DNA from: Sphingobium sp. 15-1
Lineage (GTDB): Bacteria; Pseudomonadota; Alphaproteobacteria; Sphingomonadales; Sphingomonadaceae
NCBI RefSeq assembly: GCF_013375535.1
Contig: NZ_JABXJG010000003.1
Coordinates: 1-64,000, forward strand
Direction: 5' to 3'
DNA: 64,000 nucleotides
Position numbers and translations under genes: made by a program. Below are positions 58,436 through 64,000 of this stretch, piece after piece (position 1 is the stretch's first letter; every line of letters starts with the position of its first letter). The notes under the pieces were generated by a model. It did not search any database. It saw only the letters and a program-made list of their open reading frames with translations, and was not told the origin of the DNA.

Positions 58436-59173
58436 ATGGAACAAAACCTCGCTGGAAAGATCGCTGTCGTCACGGGCGCGGCCAAGGGGATAGGCCGCGC
58501 AATTGCCGTTAAACTTTCGGCGCACGGAGCCACGGTCGTCTTGGCGGACTTGGAGCCGTCGACGGAAACGGCGGCATTGATTAGCGGCGATTCCTTGATA
58601 CGCACATTGGACGTATCAAGCTATGATCAGTGGCGCGAACTCGCGAAGGTGATGGACACCACCTATGGGCGTGCGGATATTATCGTCAACAACGCGGGGA
58701 TATATCCTTTCGCCGGAATTGATGAGGTTGACGACGTACTTTGGCGAAAGACGATGTCGGTCAACCTTGATTCCCACTTCTACAGCGCCAAAGCGTTCCT
58801 GCCGCTCATGCGTCGGCATAGTTGGGGTCGCTTCATCAATATCTCGTCCAACTCGATTGGCTTGGTCGCTCCGGGCCTAAGTCATTATATCGCGAGCAAG
58901 ATGGGCGTGATCGGTTTTGTACGGGGACTGGCGAATGACGTCGCGGCTGACGGCATCACAGTGAACGCCGTTCTTCCGGCGCTGACCGAAACGCCGGGTA
59001 CAGCCGGCATGCCCCTGGATCGGAAGACGGAGGGCTGGCAGATGCAGGCAATCAAGCGCTTTGCCCAGCCCAACGATATTGCCGCGCCGGTCGTCTTCCT
59101 TGCGGGAGAAGATGCCGGGTTCATCACGGGACAATCCATCGTGGTCGACGGCGGATTGTATAAAATATCCTGA
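58436..59173 (+). CDS. SDR-family NAD(P)-dependent oxidoreductase
   Basis: A 245-residue classical SDR: VVTGAAKGIGRAIA, IVNNAGIYPFAGIDE, catalytic Ser/Tyr/Lys in SSNSIGLVAPGLSHYIASK, and the end IVVDGGLYKIS. GGAGAAG precedes the ATG. It heads the rightward row SDR, GlcG-like, VOC, SDR, racemase-like. Probably oxidises an alcohol or reduces a ketone of the same pathway. Confidence 0.9.
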   Translation: MEQNLAGKIAVVTGAAKGIGRAIAVKLSAHGATVVLADLEPSTETAALISGDSLIRTLDVSSYDQWRELAKVMDTTYGRADIIVNNAGIYPFAGIDEVDDVLWRKTMSVNLDSHFYSAKAFLPLMRRHSWGRFINISSNSIGLVAPGLSHYIASKMGVIGFVRGLANDVAADGITVNAVLPALTETPGTAGMPLDRKTEGWQMQAIKRFAQPNDIAAPVVFLAGEDAGFITGQSIVVDGGLYKIS

Positions 59174-59471
59174 CGCAAGCAGTTATACATCGGCTTCCAG
59201 CCCAGGTAGAGGACGCTCGTTTGGCCGTGAAGATCCGATGACCGTTGCCATCCCGCCGAGGCTTGGGCGTACGCTTTCGCACCGACAAGATCACCCCGTC
59301 CATTGGACGCCGGCTGTGGAAGTCTGGGTCGTGCCCATCGTGCAACCGGTCATGTCTATGGTCCTGCGCCAGTCCTACGTAGCGCTCGACTAGGACCGAG
59401 TTCTTCGATTGGGCCACCAGAGGACCCTAGCCTTTGCCGACAACCGAATAGCCGAAGGAGGGAAAAAATCG
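59174..59471. other. Intergenic gap
   Basis: About 300 bases with no gene recognised; ends in GGAGGG before the next start. Confidence 0.35.
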
Positions 59472-59882
59472 ATGCACACCACGCTGGAGAAAGCGAACCG
59501 CGCGATTGCCGCTGCATTGCAAACAGGGTCAGAACTTGGCGTTAAGCCTCTGACAGTAGCGATATTAGACCCAGGAGGCCATCTGATCTCCCTCCAACGA
59601 CAGGATGGCTCCTCGACGCTGCGCCCACAAATTGCGATCGCCAAGGCAAGCGGGGCACTGGCAATGGGTGTTTCAAGCCGCTTAATCGGTGAAATGGCTG
59701 GGGAGCGCCCCACTTTCATTGCCTCGCTGGGGCCGATCTCCCCTCACGGCATTGTGCCTGCCGCAGGTGGGGTTATCATTGCCGCTGAAGACGGAACGGC
59801 ATTGGGCGCGATCGGTGTGACGGGAGACACCAGCGACAATGACGAGATATGCGCGTTCGCAGGGATTGCCGCGATTAAATGA
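59472..59882 (+). CDS. GlcG/HbpS-family protein
   Basis: The ATG at 59472 (MHTTLEKANRAIAAAL) follows GAAGGAGGG; the longer frame from 59409 has no support. The 136-residue product is a clear GlcG/HbpS-type protein: VAILDPGGHLISLQRQDG, RPQIAIAKASGALAMGVSSR, GIVPAAGGVIIAAEDGTALG and AIGVTGDTSDNDEICA. The family is often found beside catabolic oxidoreductase genes; HbpS binds heme, while the role of GlcG is unclear. Members may also be cofactor-binding or cob(I)alamin-linked. No firm function. Confidence 0.85.
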   Translation: MHTTLEKANRAIAAALQTGSELGVKPLTVAILDPGGHLISLQRQDGSSTLRPQIAIAKASGALAMGVSSRLIGEMAGERPTFIASLGPISPHGIVPAAGGVIIAAEDGTALGAIGVTGDTSDNDEICAFAGIAAIK

Positions 59883-60039
59883 GCCAAATGCGCCAAGACT
59901 GACGATCGTCGTGCTGTCCTTGACAGCGAGCTCACGGTGAGTACATTTATGCGAACATGTTCCTATAAGGGAATAACGTCATTTTCTGAACGGAACCCAG
60001 TTTGCGCCAGCGCCAACTACCAATGCAAGGAGTGGGATT

Positions 60040-60510
60040 ATGAAATTTCAGCACTGTTCGATGCCGGCCGATGATCCGAAGAAGGCGGCGGAAACACTGA
60101 GTCGCATCTTCGGCGGTCAACTGACGCGCTTTCCGCCCGGTGGGCCAGATGCCTGGATGGTTTGGTCGAAAGACGAGTCGATACAGCTCGAATGCACGCC
60201 CCGCGGGACTGTCCTGACCCCCGACGATGACCAAGTGATCCTTGGGGCGCGTGCGGAGCCCCCCACCCGGCACTCCGAGGTTCACATCGGCGTGTGTGTC
60301 GATATGCCGAAAGAAGAGATACTAGAGATTGCTAAGGAGGTGGGCTGGCCCGCATATCCCAGCGTCCGTATTCCAGGTGAAGAAGGGTTCAGCGTTATTG
60401 AACTTTGGGTAGAGGGTAAATTTCTCCTCGAACTTACCGATCCCTCCGACACTGCGCGACTTGAACGTAGCGTTACGGTTGAGGGTTGGAAGGCCGCGTT
60501 CGCCCTCTAA
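60040..60510 (+). CDS. Glyoxalase/VOC-superfamily protein
   Basis: A 156-residue protein after AAGGAGTG. It starts MKFQHCSMPADDPKKAAETL, with segments RIFGGQLTRFPPGGPDAWMV, SEVHIGVCVDMPKEEILEIA and FSVIELWVEGKFLLELTD that fit paired beta-alpha-beta-beta-beta units of the VOC fold. His and Glu residues that could bind a metal (H250-type HSEVH and the ELTD end) are present. Members include dioxygenases, isomerases and glyoxalases. It could be a ring-cleavage or isomerase enzyme of this cluster, but I cannot assign one. Confidence 0.65.
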   Translation: MKFQHCSMPADDPKKAAETLSRIFGGQLTRFPPGGPDAWMVWSKDESIQLECTPRGTVLTPDDDQVILGARAEPPTRHSEVHIGVCVDMPKEEILEIAKEVGWPAYPSVRIPGEEGFSVIELWVEGKFLLELTDPSDTARLERSVTVEGWKAAFAL

Positions 60511-60683
60511 TCTGGATGCGGAGAGCGGTAATCGGCGTGCGCTCCTCTTCAGGCCCTGCGCCGCCGATTTTTCCGCAACGATGTAGGCTCTAAGAGATTG
60601 CGACGGACTGTCACCGTCATTCTGTCGTCTGAACTTGGTTGAATAATGGCGAACAAGGTAGCGAAGCTTATGTTTGAACGCCT

Positions 60684-61457
60684 GTGCGGAGTTGTCGAGT
60701 GACAGTAACAAGGACAGCGATCATAGTTGGCGGCGCTAACGGCATCGGCAAAAGCGTTTCCGAGCGACTGGCAGCAGATGGTTACAGGATCATGCTGGCG
60801 GACCTGGACGATGTGAGCGCGCAGAATGTGGTCCGCGCGCTGCCGGGTGATGGCCATCAGGCGTTCGCCATCGATGTCACACAAGACACACAGGTCGAAT
60901 CGCTCATGGACCGCGTTGAGCAAATCTCTCCCGCAGCCATTCTGGTAGTGGTTGCAGGCGCGATTTTCGTCGATCCTGCGAATGTTCCGAACATAGCACA
61001 GTTTCCGACGGCCATCTGGAACAAGACATTTGCGCTCAACATCACGGGTACGTTCTTTTGCGTACGCAAATTCGCTAGCCAGCGGCTGGTGAACCCTTTG
61101 TCGCATACACGGATCGTAACCTTTGCCTCTGGATCAGGCCAGCAGGCAGGCGACCCCACCGGCGTGGCCTATGCCGCTACCAAGGCAGCAGTTTTGGGGC
61201 TGACACGCGTGGCCGCCTATGAACTTGCAGCTCATAACATTACGGTGAACGCTTTGTCACCCGGCGCTGTAGGCACACCGATATTTTTTGAGAAGACGAG
61301 CGAGGAGGCGCGCGCGGCCCTGGCCGACGGTACGCCAATGGGACGATTTGCAGATCCGAAGGAAATCGCCGCCGGCGTCTCCTTCCTCGTTTCACAGGAC
61401 GCATCCTATGTCACGGGGACTACGCTCGACATCAATGGCGGATTGCACATGCATTGA
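60684..61457 (+). CDS. SDR-family NAD(P)-dependent oxidoreductase
   Basis: Start uncertain: GTG at 60684 or, five codons later, GTG at 60699 (MTVTRTAIIVGG). About 252-257 residues. Cofactor motif VGGANGIGKS; the usual NNAG reads VVAGA; catalytic Ser/Tyr/Lys lie in ASGSGQQAGDPTGVAYAATK; the end is LDINGGLHMH. It is 30 bases upstream of the racemase-like gene, so they share a transcript. Likely alcohol or ketone oxidoreductase. Confidence 0.87.
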   Translation: MRSCRVTVTRTAIIVGGANGIGKSVSERLAADGYRIMLADLDDVSAQNVVRALPGDGHQAFAIDVTQDTQVESLMDRVEQISPAAILVVVAGAIFVDPANVPNIAQFPTAIWNKTFALNITGTFFCVRKFASQRLVNPLSHTRIVTFASGSGQQAGDPTGVAYAATKAAVLGLTRVAAYELAAHNITVNALSPGAVGTPIFFEKTSEEARAALADGTPMGRFADPKEIAAGVSFLVSQDASYVTGTTLDINGGLHMH

Positions 61458-61487
61458 CCTAGGTCGTTGCTAACGAAGGACTAAACA

Positions 61488-62249
61488 ATGAAGATCGCTT
61501 ATCAGGTTCCGGTCGATTATGATGTCGACGATCCTCATTTCAGCCAAGTAATGGCGCGAATTCGTAAAGTTATCACCGACGTCAAGCGGCCGGAGACGGA
61601 ATTCGACATGTATCCGGCCGTGAAGGGCTTGCGAGACACCGATCTTATCGCGAACCTATCGGATCGGTTCAACAATGACGACGTGATCTTTGAGAATATG
61701 AAGACCGTTGTCGCTGGCGGAGTGGATGGATTGGTCAGCGCCTGCTTTTTCGACAGCGCGCTCTGGCCCGCCCGCCAGAAGCTCGATATTCCTGTTGTCG
61801 GACTGGCGGAAAGCTCACTGGCTCTTGCAAAATTTGTGGGACGCCGCATTGCCGTCATGACCATCGGGCAGCGCCATGTCCCGATCATTGAGGATATGAT
61901 ACGGTCCTACGGCTTCGAGGATAGTGTCATATCCTCGGCTCCGGCACGCGCCATCCCGACGACCGAGAATGAGGCCGTCAGCTGGTTTCTGGAAGGCCGG
62001 ATCGAACGGCTGATGGAGGTCGTTGAGCCTGTCGCGCAGAGCTGCATCCGCGACGGCGCGGACGTCCTGATCATCAGTTGCGGGCTGGTTTCCGTATTGG
62101 TGGGTGAGGCCGCGGGGGTCAGAGAGATCGATGGGGTACCGTTGATCCTGCCCCTAGCCGCAGCGACGAAGGCGATTGAAACACTGATTGACCTCAAGGC
62201 GGCAGGACAGCCTGTCAAAACCACTCGCGGCCTCTGGGGCCGTCGTTAG
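61488..62249 (+). CDS. Asp/Glu/hydantoin racemase-like protein
   Basis: A 253-residue protein after GAAGGA with the layout of the Asp/Glu racemase superfamily: two similar halves, each with a Cys-containing loop. The first is DGLVSACFFDSALWPARQKL with Cys in SACFFD; the second is GADVLIISCGLVSVLVGEAA with Cys in ISCGL. Both Cys are kept, as needed for two-base racemases and maleate isomerases. In an aromatic pathway a maleate or maleylpyruvate cis-trans isomerase role is also possible. No clear substrate. Confidence 0.82.
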   Translation: MKIAYQVPVDYDVDDPHFSQVMARIRKVITDVKRPETEFDMYPAVKGLRDTDLIANLSDRFNNDDVIFENMKTVVAGGVDGLVSACFFDSALWPARQKLDIPVVGLAESSLALAKFVGRRIAVMTIGQRHVPIIEDMIRSYGFEDSVISSAPARAIPTTENEAVSWFLEGRIERLMEVVEPVAQSCIRDGADVLIISCGLVSVLVGEAAGVREIDGVPLILPLAAATKAIETLIDLKAAGQPVKTTRGLWGRR

Positions 62250-62256
62250 GAAGCGG

Positions 62257-62278
62257 CGCCGGGGACTTGTCCCCGGCG
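62257..62278. terminator. Bidirectional hairpin between convergent genes
   Basis: CGCCGGGGA (62257-62265), CTTG loop, TCCCCGGCG (62270-62278): perfect 9-bp stem seven bases after the racemase-like stop and 31 bases before the zeta-GST stop. Likely terminates both transcripts. Confidence 0.6.
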
Positions 62279-62309
62279 TCGTGGTAGGGCGCGCGCCTCG
62301 GACTGCCGC

Positions 62310-62945
62310 TTATTCCGCATCCGGCTGATTTTCTGGGGCCGCGTTTCTGAATGCCGCCAGCGCAAGGCATGCCTTCTCTACCTCGGCCAGTCGCGGCCAA
62401 CGGATGTCCACGCCGAAGCGTCGGGCGTTAACCAATTGTGGCACCAAGCAGATGTCGGCCAGCGTGACCTGATCGCCAAAGCAATAAGGACCGCTCTCCC
62501 CGGCGATTAGCTTATCGAAGGCGTCGAGGCCCTCCTCGATCAGCTCCCGCGCCCACTCGTTCACCTGTTCACCCGACAGTCCCAACCCGCGCAGCCGGTC
62601 AAGGATTTTGAGATTTTGCACCGGATGAATGTCACAGGCGATGACCAGCGCTGCCGCCCGAATCTTGGCTCGCCGCTGCGCATTGTCTGGCAACAGCTTA
62701 GGCCCTGCCACCGTTTCGTCGAGATATTCGCATATCGCGAGGCTCTGCGTCAGAACCGTGCCATCCACTTCAAGGGCGGGCAGCAGCCCCTGCGGATTTA
62801 GCGCCAGATATTCAGGCGCGCGTTGCTCGCCCTTGCGCAGATGGTGGAATGCGTCGGCATAGGTGACCTCCTTCAGGTTCAGCGTAATCCGTACGCGATA
62901 GGAAGCGGTCGACCGGAAATATCCGTGCAGTACTGGGTCAGCCAT
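62310..62945 (-). CDS. maiA: Zeta-class glutathione transferase (maleylacetoacetate/maleylpyruvate isomerase)
   Basis: A 211-residue zeta-class GST: FRSTASYRVRITLNLKEV with the SSCS/SASYR-type active-site Ser, NPQGLLPALEVDGTVLTQSL with the cis-Pro, and the C-terminal helix region HPVQNLKILDRL and YCFGDQVTLADICLVPQL. It isomerises maleylacetoacetate, or maleylpyruvate in gentisate pathways, with glutathione. The gentisate operon at 41.3-43.8 kb lacks this step, so it may serve there, but the distance is 19 kb. It is co-directional with the flavin monooxygenase gene upstream. Confidence 0.88.
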   Translation of the reverse strand: MADPVLHGYFRSTASYRVRITLNLKEVTYADAFHHLRKGEQRAPEYLALNPQGLLPALEVDGTVLTQSLAICEYLDETVAGPKLLPDNAQRRAKIRAAALVIACDIHPVQNLKILDRLRGLGLSGEQVNEWARELIEEGLDAFDKLIAGESGPYCFGDQVTLADICLVPQLVNARRFGVDIRWPRLAEVEKACLALAAFRNAAPENQPDAE

Positions 62946-63007
62946 GAGAAACGCAATTCGCTTTAAGGGTGAAATTTGGTAGCATCGGCGCGGATCTTCC
63001 TACCCGG

Positions 63008-64000
63008 TCAGGCAGCGACGAGAAGTTCGCGATCCCCGTTCTGCTCGCTCGTGACCAGATCGCTCTTGATGAGGAGAGCGGTCAAGCGAGAGTAGAAGCG
63101 CGACATGGTGAAGGTGCCGCCCGCCACAAAAAACCCGGGCTGTCCAGTACGAGCCCACATCCCCATCATTTCATTGTCCTGGCCAAGTCCCCAGATCGGA
63201 CCGACCTTTTGAGCGACTTTCGGGCCGAACATCGAACCTACTGCATCCTGGAGCGGGCGATAGCCTGTACCCAGGACCACCAGATCAGCCTCCAATTGCG
63301 TGCCGTCGGAGAGGATCGCGCTATTTGCGCCAAGGCTCGCGAGCCCAACTCCGGCCCTCAGCCCTATCTTGCCTTCGATGATCAGATCGGAGGCGCCGAC
63401 GTTCAAATAGTAGCCGCTCAAGCTGCGTACCAGCTTCATGAAGAAGCCGGTATCGTCTTCGCCATTATCCAGCAGGAAACCGACATCTTCCAGATTCCGC
63501 AACAGTTCGGCGTCCCCCTCCGCCATGACTTTGCTCAAGACGCCATGCACCCGCCGGACCAGATCAAACGGGTTTGCGACCATCAGGTCGGTTTCCTCGA
63601 TCGACTGCTGCCCTTCGAACCGACGGAATGCGCCATACGCCAGACCTGATTGCTCAACGCTCACGACCGTCACCGGCGAGCGCTGCACAAGCACCGGCTT
63701 GCCACCGCGAAGATATACATCCTGGGCGATGTCATGCGCGCTGGTGCCCGCACCCACGACCACGACCGCCTTGCCCGCGACGTCGACATCGCTGTTGAAG
63801 GCGCTGGAATGGAGTATCTGGCCGCGGAAGTCTTCCTGGCCGGGAATGGTCGGAATGTTAGGAATGCCGCTCACACCGATCGCCATGATGATATGGGAGG
63901 GATGCATGGTACGGACCGAGCCGTCCGGCATCTCAACACGCGCCGTCCAGCGGCTCGCGGCTTCGTCATAATCGCCGCTCAAGAATATTGTCCTGTTCCA
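63008..64000 (-). CDS. Flavin-containing monooxygenase, C-terminal part (cut by window edge)
   Basis: The frame is open from base 64000 to the stop at 63008 (331 codons). Visible: HIIMAIGVSGIPNIPTIPGQ, the FMO fingerprint FRGQILHSSAFN, the NADPH motif VVVVGAGTSAHDIAQDVYLR, and LGTGYRPLQDAVGSMFGPKV near the end. The N-terminal FAD domain lies beyond the window. This is a class B flavoprotein monooxygenase (FMO or BVMO). It lies 62 bases upstream of the zeta-GST gene, so one transcript is likely. Substrate unknown. Confidence 0.88.
   Translation of the reverse strand, partial: WNRTIFLSGDYDEAASRWTARVEMPDGSVRTMHPSHIIMAIGVSGIPNIPTIPGQEDFRGQILHSSAFNSDVDVAGKAVVVVGAGTSAHDIAQDVYLRGGKPVLVQRSPVTVVSVEQSGLAYGAFRRFEGQQSIEETDLMVANPFDLVRRVHGVLSKVMAEGDAELLRNLEDVGFLLDNGEDDTGFFMKLVRSLSGYYLNVGASDLIIEGKIGLRAGVGLASLGANSAILSDGTQLEADLVVLGTGYRPLQDAVGSMFGPKVAQKVGPIWGLGQDNEMMGMWARTGQPGFFVAGGTFTMSRFYSRLTALLIKSDLVTSEQNGDRELLVAA

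Overview
The window looks like a chromosomal or megaplasmid segment of a sphingomonad-type alphaproteobacterium (Sphingobium/Novosphingobium-like). This rests on the moderately high GC, two large TonB-dependent receptors typical of the group, the dense stock of oxygenases, SDRs, NTF2-fold proteins and aldehyde dehydrogenases, and the heavy load of insertion elements. It reads as accessory catabolic DNA assembled in blocks. No rRNA, convincing tRNA, CRISPR array or replication origin was seen.

Layout. 1-2466: 5' part of a TonB receptor (gene runs off the left edge) with a ROK regulator upstream. 2786-3651: remnants of an IS630 transposase and a tyrosine recombinase. 3733-6076: aldehyde dehydrogenase plus a frameshifted SDR. 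6738-16255: two-cupin protein, TonB receptor, succinate-semialdehyde-type dehydrogenase (gabD), NTF2-fold protein, flavin-split-barrel protein and a MocR/PdxR regulator. 16909-22704: hydantoinase/ketone-carboxylase-type HyuA and HyuB followed by an acyl-CoA synthetase. 22756-24937: a mosaic of gene ends (SDR stub, complete argD, argF fragment, cysteine desulfurase fragment, SRAP-domain fragment). 24938-28939: a 3003-bp Tn3-family element with 110-bp terminal repeats and frameshifted tnpA, a P450 scrap, and an IS6-family element. 28987-36541: P450, MarR regulator, ThDP-dependent decarboxylase-like enzyme, GMC oxidoreductase, TIM-barrel isomerase-like protein and SDR. 36572-40149: one SDR gene broken by an IS21 element (6-bp target duplication) and by a truncated IS3 element. 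40306-43762: IclR regulator divergent from a gentisate ring-cleavage operon. 43864-64000: a second catabolic supercluster with P450, AraC regulator, several SDRs, three NTF2-fold proteins, two paralogous alpha/beta hydrolases, an HAPMO-like Baeyer-Villiger monooxygenase, aldo/keto reductase, MDR dehydrogenase, GlcG/HbpS-like protein, VOC protein, Asp/Glu racemase-like protein, zeta-class GST and a flavin monooxygenase cut by the right edge.

How the genes may work together (inference). The 44-64 kb block has what is needed to hydroxylate a substrate (P450), oxidise alcohols (SDRs), insert oxygen next to a ketone (BVMO), and hydrolyse the resulting ester or a C-C bond (alpha/beta hydrolases). 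An aromatic product could feed the gentisate operon at 41.3-43.8 kb. That operon lacks its own maleylpyruvate isomerase; the zeta-GST at 62.3 kb is a candidate for that step. HyuA/HyuB plus an acyl-CoA ligase at 16.9-22.7 kb resembles an ATP-dependent ketone carboxylation plus CoA activation module. The natural substrate cannot be read from the sequence.

Most notable structural points: the nested IS21/IS3 disruption of an SDR whose reading frame can be rejoined; an SDR pair with His in place of the catalytic Tyr; an IS1071-like element architecture; a 7-copy 9-bp tandem repeat in the leader of the MDR gene; two long perfect palindromes (38 and 42 bp); and a perfect 9-bp inverted repeat lying across the promoter of the ThDP enzyme gene.
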